Assembly (NCBI GenBank): GCA_018364635.1
Contig: JAGZLR010000005.1
Span: forward strand, 1-64,000
Length of the DNA stretch: 64,000 bases
DNA from: Clostridiales bacterium
GTDB lineage: Bacteria > Bacillota > Clostridia > Lachnospirales > Anaerotignaceae
Direction: 5' to 3'
Translations under genes and position numbers: made by a program
The notes under the pieces: model-generated
Databases searched by the model: none
Seen by the model: only the letters and a program-made list of their open reading frames with translations
Told to the model about the DNA's origin: nothing
In this document: one piece after another, positions 16,105-24,359 of the stretch
How the letters are laid out: every line of letters begins with the position of its first letter
Position numbering within the stretch: the first letter of the stretch is position 1

Positions 16105-17124
16105 GTGGCGGAAGAGATTTTGTTCTGTAAAAATGGCGGCTGTACAGCGAAATTAGGCGCGGGACTTTTGCGTCACGTGTTGGAGAAGCTGCCAAAAACC
16201 ACGTCGGAAGGGCTTTTGGTGGGATATGACACAAACGATGACGGCGCTGTCTATCAGCTGACGGAAGAGATAGCAGTCATTGAGACGCTGGATTTTTTTC
16301 CGCCTATGGTGGAGGACCCTTTTTTGTTTGGTCAAATTGCCGCAGCTAACGCCCTCAGCGATGTCTATGCCATGGGCGGTGAGGTAAAAGCGGCATTAAA
16401 TATAGTTTCTTTTCCCGAGGAAATGGACTTGAATATTTTAGGCAAAATTTTGCAGGGCGGCGCGGAGAAAGTCCGTGAGGCAGGCGGAGCATTATGCGGC
16501 GGCCATTCCATCCATGGCAGCGACGTGTTATATGGTCTAAGCGTTACAGGAATTGTTGATCCCAAAAAAATTCGGCGCAATACCGGCTGTCAGCCAAAAG
16601 ACTGTCTGATTTTGACCAAACCTTTGGGCACAGGGGTGATTATGGCTGCCAACCGACTACACGCAGCGCCTCAGGATGTGGTAGAATGCGCTGTGAAAAG
16701 TATGACGCGTCTTAACAGAGATGGGGCGGAGGCGGCGGATGGTCTAGAGATCCATAGCTGCACCGATGTGACAGGGTTTGGTTTGGCAGGGCATTTATTG
16801 GAAATGGTGGGGGAGTATGCTGCGGTGATTTTTCCCAGGGCGCTTCCTGTGTTTCCAGGGGCGCTGGATTTGGCGTCGGACTTTTATCTAACCGGCGCGG
16901 GACAAAAGAATCGGAACTTTGCCCAAGACCAGATAGAGTTTTGCCGAAAGGACTTTGCGTTGGAGGAAATTTTATTTGATCCTCAGACGTCTGGAGGACT
17001 GCTGTTTGCAGCGCCCCAAAAAGACAGTGAAATTTTATCGGAAAACCTGAAAAAATTAGGATTAGCCTGTGAGATTATTGGCGAGGTGACTGACCCGTCA
17101 GGCAAAAAAATAACGGTGTTGTAA
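16105..17124 (+). CDS. selD: Selenophosphate synthase
   Basis: This encodes 339 residues. It makes selenophosphate, the donor for selenoproteins, selenouridine and selenium cofactors, from selenide and ATP. The catalytic Cys and Lys are read at Cys13 and Lys16 (NGGCTAKLG); E. coli has Cys17 and Lys20, so this is a Cys, not a selenocysteine form. TTLDFFPPMVEDPF-type ATP/Mg segments, GGHSIHGSDVLYGLSVTG and DPQTSGGLL are conserved. GTG 16105 is chosen because GAGGGAGGG stands just upstream; a longer start at 16021 would add a non-conserved hydrophobic stretch. Confidence 0.96.
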   Translation: MAEEILFCKNGGCTAKLGAGLLRHVLEKLPKTTSEGLLVGYDTNDDGAVYQLTEEIAVIETLDFFPPMVEDPFLFGQIAAANALSDVYAMGGEVKAALNIVSFPEEMDLNILGKILQGGAEKVREAGGALCGGHSIHGSDVLYGLSVTGIVDPKKIRRNTGCQPKDCLILTKPLGTGVIMAANRLHAAPQDVVECAVKSMTRLNRDGAEAADGLEIHSCTDVTGFGLAGHLLEMVGEYAAVIFPRALPVFPGALDLASDFYLTGAGQKNRNFAQDQIEFCRKDFALEEILFDPQTSGGLLFAAPQKDSEILSENLKKLGLACEIIGEVTDPSGKKITVL

Positions 17125-17138
17125 GGGGGAGACAATGG

Positions 17139-17726
17139 ATGACAAAAATAAATGCAGTGGGGGAACAATGCCCTCTGCCTGTGATACGCACGAAAAAAGC
17201 GCTGGATGCAGTGGAACAGGGTACGGTGGAAACCGTTGTGGACAATGAGATTGCTGTGGAAAATCTTTTAAAATTGGCGGCGCAGCTGGGATGTTCCGCT
17301 AAGGTACAAAAGGATGTGCCTGGACATTACGCCGTGACCATAGAAAAAACTGGTCCAGCGAAAAAAGAAATGGATTTTTCGCCGCAAAAGGGAAAAACTG
17401 TTGTAGCGGTAGGTTCCAACCAAATGGGACAGGGGGACGAGGCGTTTTCTAAAACACTGCTAAAAGGGTTTTTGTTTGCGCTGACGCAGCTGGAGCACTA
17501 TCCAGATATGGTGATTTTTTATAACTCAGGCGCTTTTTTGACCACCGCAGAAAGCGAGTCTTTGGAGGACCTGAAAAAACTTGCGGCGGCAGGATGCGAA
17601 ATTTTGACTTGCGGCATGTGTATGAATTATTACAGACTAGGGGAGAGGCCGGCAGTGGGAAGCGCTACGAATATGTATCGCATTGCAGAAATTTTAACTA
17701 CTGCGGAAAAAGTAATTCGGCCGTAA
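17139..17726 (+). CDS. yedF: Selenium-metabolism protein YedF (TusA + DsrE-like)
   Basis: This encodes 195 residues. The N-terminal 70 residues are a TusA-like sulfurtransferase domain with the CPLPVIRTKKAL motif (Cys about 11), and the C-terminal half (about 92-195) is DsrE-like with GCEILTCGMCMNYYRLGE. YedF proteins are linked with selenium use. It lies 14 bases after selD and 16 before the next gene, so the three likely form one operon. Confidence 0.93.
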   Translation: MTKINAVGEQCPLPVIRTKKALDAVEQGTVETVVDNEIAVENLLKLAAQLGCSAKVQKDVPGHYAVTIEKTGPAKKEMDFSPQKGKTVVAVGSNQMGQGDEAFSKTLLKGFLFALTQLEHYPDMVIFYNSGAFLTTAESESLEDLKKLAAAGCEILTCGMCMNYYRLGERPAVGSATNMYRIAEILTTAEKVIRP

Positions 17727-17742
17727 GAGAAAGGAGTTTAGG

Positions 17743-18555
17743 ATGAAAAAACCATTGGTAGTTGTACGGGGTGCGGGAGATATAGCGACAGGAGTGATTT
17801 GGCGTCTGTGGCGCAGTGGATTTCCGGTCATTGCAACAGAATGCGCAAGACCTAGCGCCATTCGGCGGAAAGTTGCTTTTTCCGAGGCAGTTTACGATGG
17901 GAAAGCGGAGGTGGAAGGCGCTGTCTGCTGTTTGGTGCGGACAACGTCGGAGGCAGAGGAGATTCTTGCGGCAGGAATGGTGCCGCTGTTTGTAGATGAA
18001 AACTGCGTTCTTCTTAGAAAGTTTAACCCTGATGTTTTGGTAGATGCTATTTTGGCGAAAAAAAATTTAGGCACCAACTGTCAGATGGCGCCGGCAACCA
18101 TTGCCCTTGGTCCGGGGTTTACGGCTGGTAAGGATGTGGATGCTGTGGTGGAGACCAAACGCGGCCATCATTTGGGACGGGTGTACCTTTCAGGGGAGGC
18201 GATTGCAAACACTGGCGTGCCTGGAGAGATTGGAGGGGTAGCCGAACAGCGGGTGATTCATGCGCCTGTGTCAGGCGTTATTCACAACCGGCGCCAAATC
18301 GGCGATGTTGTGTTTGCCGGAGAGTGTTTGGCGGTGATTGAGATGGAAGATGGGCAGATGGAAGAGGTGATTGCCACCATCCCCGGGGTGCTGCGGGGAC
18401 TGATCCGCGACGGCTATGCTGTGGATCGTGGACTAAAAATCGCAGACATCGACCCAAGGCTGGACCAAAGAGAAAACTGCTTTACCATATCGGATAAGGC
18501 GCGGGCTGTGGCAGGCGGTGTGCTGGAAGCAATTTTGTACCTGACAAAAAAATGA
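17743..18555 (+). CDS. yqeB: Selenium-dependent molybdenum hydroxylase accessory protein (YqeB/EF2563 family)
   Basis: This encodes 270 residues. The N-terminus VVVRGAGDIATGVIWRLWRSGFPV is the typical start of the EF2563/YqeB family, found near selD and genes for selenium-dependent molybdenum hydroxylases such as xanthine dehydrogenase, where selenium is a labile cofactor. The VVETKRGHHLGRVYLSGEA block and GVPGEIGGVAEQRVIHAP support this. The exact chemistry is not known. No hydroxylase gene is in the window. Confidence 0.92.
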   Translation: MKKPLVVVRGAGDIATGVIWRLWRSGFPVIATECARPSAIRRKVAFSEAVYDGKAEVEGAVCCLVRTTSEAEEILAAGMVPLFVDENCVLLRKFNPDVLVDAILAKKNLGTNCQMAPATIALGPGFTAGKDVDAVVETKRGHHLGRVYLSGEAIANTGVPGEIGGVAEQRVIHAPVSGVIHNRRQIGDVVFAGECLAVIEMEDGQMEEVIATIPGVLRGLIRDGYAVDRGLKIADIDPRLDQRENCFTISDKARAVAGGVLEAILYLTKK

Positions 18556-18565
18556 AAGTCGCTGT

Positions 18566-18593
18566 ACAGGCCTTGATGTAGGGCCTGTTTTTC
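18566..18593 (+). terminator. Rho-independent terminator after the selenium operon
   Basis: ACAGGCC is paired with GGCCTGT across a 8-base loop and followed by TTTTTC. It separates the selenium operon from the amidase gene. Confidence 0.85.
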
Positions 18594-18750
18594 TGACGAA
18601 AAAAATTAATGAAATTTTAATGAGAAATTCAATTGTTAAATTTTTATTTCAGATTATAATATACAGGTACAACAGCCGAATTTTTTGTTATACTGGATAT
18701 AAAAATGTCGGTTCAGCATAGAGATACAAAAAGAGGAAGGAACTTGAAAG

Positions 18751-20856
18751 ATGCCTGGAAGATTGAGAAAATTGTTGCTGCCATTTGTTGCAGCTTTTAC
18801 CATACTGACAAGCGTTGCCGTAAGTGGCGCGCAGCAGGTGAATATGACACTGACCTATGGCGGAAAAAGCCATGCCTATTCTGCTCCTGCCATTGAGATT
18901 GTAATCAACGGAGAAAAGATTACAAACTATGATGTGCCGCCGGTGATTATTAACGACCGTACTTTGGTGCCGGCTCGCGTTATTTTTGAGAAGCTGGGGG
19001 GAGAAGTTTTCTGGAACGAAAACACCAAAGAAATTTATATTACCTGTCGGGATCAAGTGGTGGTTTTACAAATTGATAACAACAAAGGCTCAAGAAACGG
19101 CGTAGAATTTTCTATGGATGTGCCGGCAATGATTATCAACGACCGCACCATGATTCCAGCTAGGGCTGTGGCGGAGGCTGTAGGCTGCTATGTAGGTTGG
19201 AACGACGCAAGCCGCACAGTTACCATCGATGACGAAGCGCCAAAACCAGATCCAGAACCGAACCCAGATCCTGAGCCTGAAAAGCCAGAAGAAAACGGAA
19301 ATTCCTCCAACCAGCCAGATGTGCCATCAGCAGGCACAATCTTTGATGTGACAGAAGTTATTGCACCACAGGATGCAGAGGCTGACCAGGTGTTTACCAT
19401 TGTGGCAAGCGGGCCGATCAGTTATTTTAATAAGTTTGTCGTCGGCGATAATCGGTTAGCTGTGGATATCTATGACGCCAACATGAAGTTGGCAAATACT
19501 CAAATGACAGTCTCCAACAGTGCTTTTGTCTCGTCCATCCGTTCCAGCCAATTCCAAGTGGCGCCTCGGTATATTACAAGAGTGGTCTTTGATCTTTCTA
19601 CATCTGCCGATTATACAGTGACTCAGTCGGAGGATAAGAAAAAGATCTACATTACGTTCAAAGAAAATATTTTAGACGGGGTATCCCTGCATTCCACAGA
19701 CACTTCCGATGAAATTCGCATCCAAGGCGGCGCAGCAAGCGCTGTTATTATGGAGGAGATGGGGGAAAATACCTATAGCTTTACCATACAAAACTCCAAG
19801 ATGCGGGATATGTCAATCCCAGATGTATCTGACAGCAATTTTATCTCTGACTTATCTATAGAGCACACCTCCGCAGGTGCAATCAAAATCCTTTTGGAGA
19901 CGTCAGAGCTTGTGGAAGTAACCATAGAATCAGAAGAGGGCAGGGCAAACATCCACTTGATTCGGCCGACCTATCAAAATATTACATATAATAAAGGATC
20001 AGGAACTATTACCCTTCATGCCGAAGGTGAATTTTCGGCAGATGAGATTGGGAAAAAAGACGATTACTTAAATTTAAACTATCAGTTTACTTTGCCTGGA
20101 AACTTTAAGGATCTGTTTGGTTATGGACAAATGCATTTTTCCGGCGGCGCGCTCAGCAGTTTGACCTTAGGGGAGGATGCCCGCGGCAACACGACGATGA
20201 CGGTAAAAGAAAACGATATCTATGAGTTTATCATCACAGAAGACGGGGATGATATTGAGATTCGGGCGGTCAATCCAAAAGAAGTTTATCCAAAGATTGT
20301 TGTCCTGGATGCTGGCCACGGAAAGTCAGACCCAGGCTCCAGCGGAAATGGCATTACAGAAAAGGATATGAATCTAGATTTGGTAAAAAGAATTTACGCT
20401 CTGTTGGAGGCAGATCCATCCATTAAAGTGTATGCAACTCGTCTGGATGATTCCTATCCAACCAATCCACAGCGGGCGGCTATGGCAAATCGAATTGCAG
20501 ATTTGTTTGTCTCTGTTCACCAAAACTCCAATAACAATGAAAAGCCAAATGGAACAGAAACACTGTATATGGATCACAATAATGAAAAGAGCGGTAATTT
20601 GACCAGCAAAATTGCAGCGCAGTTTATTCAAAATTATATTGTCCCAGCTTTGGGCACCACAGATAGAGGTCTGAAAGAGCGACCAGATTTGATAGTGCTC
20701 AACCAGACGAAAATACCAGCAGTACTGATTGAGACGCTTTTTATCTCTAACCCAGAGGATGCGGCCAAAGCAAAAAATGAACAGACAAAAGACGCCTTTG
20801 CACAAGCGGTTTGTTCCGCCATCCAGGACATGTTCCAGCAGTATCCTTTAAGATAA
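18751..20856 (+). CDS. Cell-wall N-acetylmuramoyl-L-alanine amidase with stalk and AMIN domains
   Basis: This encodes 701 residues. A signal peptide (about 1-27) is followed by two copper-amine-oxidase-N type stalk repeats (NDRTLVPARVIFEKLGG, NDRTMIPARAVAEAVG, about 50-150), a Pro/Glu-rich linker (PDPEPNPDPEPEKPEE, about 168-190), AMIN-type beta domains (about 205-490) and a C-terminal Amidase_3 domain (about 515-701). The latter has VVLDAGHGKSDPGSSG (zinc His and Glu region), LFVSVHQNS (His) and PAVLIETLFISNPED (catalytic Glu). It acts outside the cell, splitting wall peptide from glycan, perhaps in daughter-cell separation or sporulation. Start ATG 18751 follows GAAGGAACTTGAAAG. Confidence 0.94.
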   Translation: MPGRLRKLLLPFVAAFTILTSVAVSGAQQVNMTLTYGGKSHAYSAPAIEIVINGEKITNYDVPPVIINDRTLVPARVIFEKLGGEVFWNENTKEIYITCRDQVVVLQIDNNKGSRNGVEFSMDVPAMIINDRTMIPARAVAEAVGCYVGWNDASRTVTIDDEAPKPDPEPNPDPEPEKPEENGNSSNQPDVPSAGTIFDVTEVIAPQDAEADQVFTIVASGPISYFNKFVVGDNRLAVDIYDANMKLANTQMTVSNSAFVSSIRSSQFQVAPRYITRVVFDLSTSADYTVTQSEDKKKIYITFKENILDGVSLHSTDTSDEIRIQGGAASAVIMEEMGENTYSFTIQNSKMRDMSIPDVSDSNFISDLSIEHTSAGAIKILLETSELVEVTIESEEGRANIHLIRPTYQNITYNKGSGTITLHAEGEFSADEIGKKDDYLNLNYQFTLPGNFKDLFGYGQMHFSGGALSSLTLGEDARGNTTMTVKENDIYEFIITEDGDDIEIRAVNPKEVYPKIVVLDAGHGKSDPGSSGNGITEKDMNLDLVKRIYALLEADPSIKVYATRLDDSYPTNPQRAAMANRIADLFVSVHQNSNNNEKPNGTETLYMDHNNEKSGNLTSKIAAQFIQNYIVPALGTTDRGLKERPDLIVLNQTKIPAVLIETLFISNPEDAAKAKNEQTKDAFAQAVCSAIQDMFQQYPLR

Positions 20857-20861
20857 GAAAA

Positions 20862-20912
20862 AAAAGACATTGCCAATCCTCTGACCAACAGGCGGCAATG
20901 TCCTTTTTTTCT
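20862..20912 (+). terminator. Rho-independent terminator of the amidase gene
   Basis: GACATTGCC (20866-20874) pairs with GGCAATGTC (20894-20902), followed by a T-run of eight. A second weaker hairpin lies at about 20980-21025, where CCAAT/ATTGG arms precede a T-run. Confidence 0.9.
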
Positions 20913-21093
20913 TTGAAAAAACAAAAAAGAATTGGGCTGTCCCCTCTCGTTTATGAGAAGAAAGTGAAGGCGACAAATTGTATCCACAAACCAATGGTTT
21001 TTTCTGTGGATTGGTAGGTTTTTTATAAAAAATTGGCAAATATTTCCGGGATTTATTATACAGTTTTGACAGATTATATTTTCGCTTTTTATC

Positions 21094-21122
21094 TTGTAAT
21101 ACGACATTTTATGTTGTATAAT
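21094..21122 (+). promoter_or_regulatory. Promoter of the 4-hydroxybutyryl-CoA dehydratase gene with overlapping palindrome
   Basis: TTGTAA (21094-21099) and TATAAT (21117-21122) are 17 bases apart. An inverted repeat TACGACAT/ATGTTGTA with a 3-base centre (21100-21118) fills the spacer and touches the -10, which suggests repression by an unknown dimeric regulator. A TTGACA at 21066 stands further upstream with a weak -10. Confidence 0.7.
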
Positions 21123-21160
21123 TAACATACCAAATTTAATCAAAGAGAGGATTGATACCA

Positions 21161-22612
21161 ATGGCATTAATGACTGGCGAACAGTATATTGAAAGTATCG
21201 CAAAGTTAAAAATGAACATTTATATGTTTGGAGAGAAAGTAGAAAGCTCCGTGACAAATCCAATTTTAAGACCATCCTTAAATTCTGTCAGAGCTACATA
21301 TGACTTGGCTCAGATGCCAGAATATGAAGATCTCATGACAGCGACATCTCATATTACAGGCGAAAAAATTAACCGTTTTACAAATATTCATCAGAATACA
21401 GGCGACTTAGTTAAGAAAGTAAAAATGCAGAGACTTCTTGGACAGAAAACAGCCGCTTGCTTCCAGAGATGCGTTGGTATGGACGCATTTAACGCTGTAT
21501 ACAGCACAACTTATGAAATTGATAAGGCTCATGGCACACATTACCATGAAAACTTCAAGAAGTTTTTGGAATATGCACAGACAAACGACCTTGTAACAGA
21601 CGGCGCTATGACAGACCCTAAGGGTAACCGTGGTCTTTCTCCTAGTGCACAGGCTGATCCAGATCTTTTCTTGAGAGTTGTTGAGAGAAGACCAGACGGT
21701 ATCGTTGTCAGAGGTGCAAAAGCACACCAGACAGGTATTGTAAACTCCCATGAAGTTCTGGTTATGCCTACAATCGCAATGAAAGAAGAAGACAAAGACT
21801 ATGCTGTTTCCTTCTCCGTTCCTACAGACACACCAGGCATCATCATGATTATCGGCCGTCAGTCCTGCGACACAAGAAAGCTGGAAGGCTCTTCTTTAGA
21901 CGTAGGAAACAGCGAGTTTGGCGGTATGGAAGCTCTGGTTGTTTTTGACGACGTATTTGTACCAAACGACAGAATCTTCTTAAACGGTGAAACAGAATTT
22001 GCTGGTATGCTGGTAGAGAGATTTGCTGGTTATCACAGACAGAGCTACGGCGGATGTAAGGTAGGCGTTGGCGACGTTCTCATCGGTGCTGCTGCGCTTG
22101 CTGCTGAATATAACGGCGCTCAGAAAGCTTCTCACGTAAAAGATAAACTGATCGAAATGACACACCTGAACGAGACACTGTACTCCTGCGGTATTGCATG
22201 TTCCGCAGAAGGACATAAGACAGAGTCCGGCAACTATATCATTGACCTGCTTCTTGCCAATGTCTGCAAACAGAATATCACAAGATTCCCATATGAAATC
22301 GCAAGATTGGCAGAAGACATCGCAGGCGGCCTTATGGTAACAGCGCCAAGTGAGAAAGATCTGAAGAGCCCAGTTGTTGGAAAGTATGTAGACAAGTACT
22401 TCAGAGGCGTTGACTCTGTACCTACAGAAACTCGTCTGAAAGTTATGAGACTGGTTGAAAACTTAACATTAGGAACAGCTGCTGTAGGTTATAGAACAGA
22501 ATCCATGCACGGTGCAGGTTCTCCACAGGCACAGAGAATCATGATCGCAAGACAGGGAAATATCGAAGGAAAGAAAGCTTTGGCAAAAGCAATCGCAAAA
22601 ATTACAGACTAA
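21161..22612 (+). CDS. abfD: 4-hydroxybutyryl-CoA dehydratase / vinylacetyl-CoA isomerase
   Basis: This encodes 483 residues. The enzyme removes water from 4-hydroxybutyryl-CoA to give crotonyl-CoA by a radical route with FAD and a [4Fe-4S] cluster, in 4-aminobutyrate and succinate fermentation. The cluster ligands are present: Cys100 and Cys104 (CFQRC) and the His/Cys pair in YHRQSYGGC, matching Cys99, Cys103, His292 and Cys299 of the Clostridium aminobutyricum enzyme, which is near identical over long stretches. ATG 21161 follows AGAGAGG. Codon use (strong AGA bias) suggests high expression, unlike neighbours. Confidence 0.97.
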   Translation: MALMTGEQYIESIAKLKMNIYMFGEKVESSVTNPILRPSLNSVRATYDLAQMPEYEDLMTATSHITGEKINRFTNIHQNTGDLVKKVKMQRLLGQKTAACFQRCVGMDAFNAVYSTTYEIDKAHGTHYHENFKKFLEYAQTNDLVTDGAMTDPKGNRGLSPSAQADPDLFLRVVERRPDGIVVRGAKAHQTGIVNSHEVLVMPTIAMKEEDKDYAVSFSVPTDTPGIIMIIGRQSCDTRKLEGSSLDVGNSEFGGMEALVVFDDVFVPNDRIFLNGETEFAGMLVERFAGYHRQSYGGCKVGVGDVLIGAAALAAEYNGAQKASHVKDKLIEMTHLNETLYSCGIACSAEGHKTESGNYIIDLLLANVCKQNITRFPYEIARLAEDIAGGLMVTAPSEKDLKSPVVGKYVDKYFRGVDSVPTETRLKVMRLVENLTLGTAAVGYRTESMHGAGSPQAQRIMIARQGNIEGKKALAKAIAKITD

Positions 22613-22621
22613 TTTCAGTGG

Positions 22622-22854
22622 TTGTAAAGCTTCTGTAAGTGCAAGAAAAAGTTGACCTTTCAGGCGCTTTCCCCGCAACCCCTTCTTTTGCAAGGACTTT
22701 AGTTCTTGCACCAAGCAAGAGCAATTGATGGACAATTCACGCTCTGCAAAGAGAGGTTAAAGTGACTTTATCTTACAGAAAAGGTTGGGGGAAAGCTGCC
22801 AAAGATTGATTGACAATGGGACAGAAGCTGCAAAAGCAGCTTCTGTTTTATTTA
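22622..22854 (+). ncRNA. Structured RNA with competing helices and a terminator, upstream of the SDR gene
   Basis: The 274-base gap between abfD and the SDR gene folds strongly. An outer helix pairs 22663-22680 (GGCGCTTTCCCC and CAACC) with 22783-22800, about 17 pairs with two single-base bulges. It encloses three hairpins: a 9-pair stem at 22689-22710 with a TTTA loop, a 12-pair hairpin at 22715-22747 (with small bulges), and a short one at 22758-22770. A terminator follows at 22821-22854. TTCTGTAAG at 22631-22639 can pair with CTTACAGAA at 22772-22780, and AGCTTCTGT at 22628-22636 with ACAGAAGCT, the first arm of the terminator. I recognise no known riboswitch class. Confidence 0.6.
22821..22854 (+). 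terminator. Rho-independent terminator or attenuator before the SDR gene
   Basis: ACAGAAGCTGC pairs with GCAGCTTCTGT across an AAAA loop and is followed by TTTATTTA. It ends 32 bases before the SDR start codon, leaving no room for a separate promoter, so the SDR gene must be read through it. Confidence 0.85.
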
Positions 22855-22886
22855 TGTAACCCAAAATTGAGAGGAGCGAATCAAAA

Positions 22887-23654
22887 ATGAACGATGCATT
22901 TTCATTGACCGGTAAAGTAGCGATTATCATTGGCGGAAGCAAAGGATTAGGAAAAGGAATTGCCCTTGGTCTGTCTCAGGCTGGTGCGACAGTTGTACTT
23001 TCCAGCAGAAAACAGGCGGATTTGGATGCTGCTGCGGAGGATATCAAACTTGCTACAGGCAACGATGCTTGCGGTATTGCAGCAGACATTACATCCACTG
23101 CAGCTTGCCAGCAATTAGTGGATAAAGTAGTGGAAAAATACGGCCATATCGATATCCTTGTAAACTCTGCCGGTTTGAACATCAGAAAATCTGTATTGGA
23201 TTTTGAAGAATCAGATTGGGATAAAGTGTTGGATGTCCAATTGAAATATGTATTTTTCATGGGCCAGGCAGTGGCAAAACACATGATCGCAAACAACATC
23301 AAAGGAAAAATTATCAATATCTGTTCTCTCAACAGTGAATTGGGCTTAAAGAATATGATTGCCTATGTCGCTGCAAAAGGCGGCGTGCGTCAGATTACCA
23401 AAGGTATGGCCCATGAGCTTGCGCCTTACGGCATTGGCGTAAACGCCATTGGACCAGGTTATTTCCGTACAGAAATGACAGAGGTTCTTTTCCAGGACCC
23501 AGAGAGAGTCAAAGGTTTCTTAAACAGAATTCCAGCACAGCGCATTGGTGTTCCTTCAGACCTTGCAGGCGCAGCTGTATTCCTTGCTTCTGAGGCCAGC
23601 GATTATGTCGTAGGTCAGACAATCTATGTTGACGGCGGCTGGTTAATCAACTAA
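22887..23654 (+). CDS. SDR-family oxidoreductase
   Basis: This encodes 255 residues of the classical short-chain dehydrogenase type. The cofactor motif is GGSKGLGKGIAL (about 18-29), NSAGLNIR is the NAG motif, and the catalytic Ser and Tyr-x3-Lys stand in NICSLNS and YVAAKGG. Closest in overall pattern to gluconate 5-dehydrogenase and 3-oxoacyl-ACP reductase-like enzymes. Because it follows abfD, it might act on 4-hydroxybutyrate/succinate semialdehyde or a 3-hydroxyacyl-CoA, but the substrate cannot be read from sequence. ATG 22887 follows GAGAGGAGCG. Confidence 0.85.
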   Translation: MNDAFSLTGKVAIIIGGSKGLGKGIALGLSQAGATVVLSSRKQADLDAAAEDIKLATGNDACGIAADITSTAACQQLVDKVVEKYGHIDILVNSAGLNIRKSVLDFEESDWDKVLDVQLKYVFFMGQAVAKHMIANNIKGKIINICSLNSELGLKNMIAYVAAKGGVRQITKGMAHELAPYGIGVNAIGPGYFRTEMTEVLFQDPERVKGFLNRIPAQRIGVPSDLAGAAVFLASEASDYVVGQTIYVDGGWLIN

Positions 23655-23693
23655 TAAAATTAAGCGCAGATGTTATATGGTGCGCTGTAAAAA

Positions 23694-23727
23694 AACATCT
23701 TTGTCTTATGGACAGAGGTGTTTTTTT
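23694..23727 (+). terminator. Rho-independent terminator of the SDR gene
   Basis: AACATCTTTGTC pairs with GACAGAGGTGTT (one G-U) and is followed by seven T. Confidence 0.85.
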
Positions 23728-23896
23728 ATTTGGCAGACCTAGCCTTTCTTTTTTATACAAAAAAGGTGTCGGTTTTTTGGGGGAAAAGTAGCTCCATTTT
23801 TTAGATAGGCGTAAAAGAAAAGAATTTGTCTGAGCCTTTTATCTCCAACCCCTTGATTTTTCGGCTACAATAGACAGTAAGGAGGTGTGGGGATCA

Positions 23897-24322
23897 ATGA
23901 AAATAGCCAGGGTTGTTTTTTTGATTCTGATAACCCTAGCGGCACTGCCACGGGTTGTTTATGCAGAAGAGGTGTTTTTTTATGACAAGACAGGCAAAGA
24001 GGTAAGGCGTTGTGTTTCATTCTCCCAAGAGGAATCTTTAAGGGAAAAGACAGATATGTTGATGGAACAATTGCTGGAAAATAAAAACCAAGATGTTTCT
24101 TATGTGCCTGAAGATATGACGTTGGAGGGCATTGGTTTTTCAACACGAGAGAATGCTTTTGTCAATCTCTATATGGAACGGGAGATAGAAGAGGAAGCAT
24201 GGGCAAATTTTTTGACCCAAATCACAAATACCCTCTGGTCAACCGGCCAGATCAATAGTATAATCATCTGTGTCAATGGAAAATTAACAGGAGAGTTTCC
24301 AAAAGAAAAAGGGAATCCTTAG
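23897..24322 (+). CDS. Exported GerMN-domain-like protein
   Basis: This encodes 141 residues; ATG 23897 follows GGAGGTGTGGGGATCA. The first 23 residues form a signal peptide (RVVFLILITLAALPRVVYA). The body, with EEVFFYDKTGKE, LREKTDMLMEQLLEN and ENAFVNLYMEREIEEEAW, ending in INSIIICVNGKL, is like the GerMN domain of sporulation and germination proteins (YVNLS...F.......I...T...FP.I..V.I.ING). It likely acts at the membrane or spore coat side. It precedes rdgB by 37 bases, which is a common Clostridia order. Confidence 0.75.
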   Translation: MKIARVVFLILITLAALPRVVYAEEVFFYDKTGKEVRRCVSFSQEESLREKTDMLMEQLLENKNQDVSYVPEDMTLEGIGFSTRENAFVNLYMEREIEEEAWANFLTQITNTLWSTGQINSIIICVNGKLTGEFPKEKGNP

Positions 24323-24359
24323 ATGACAGACGTTCTGTCCTAAGCCCAATGGAGGTAGA

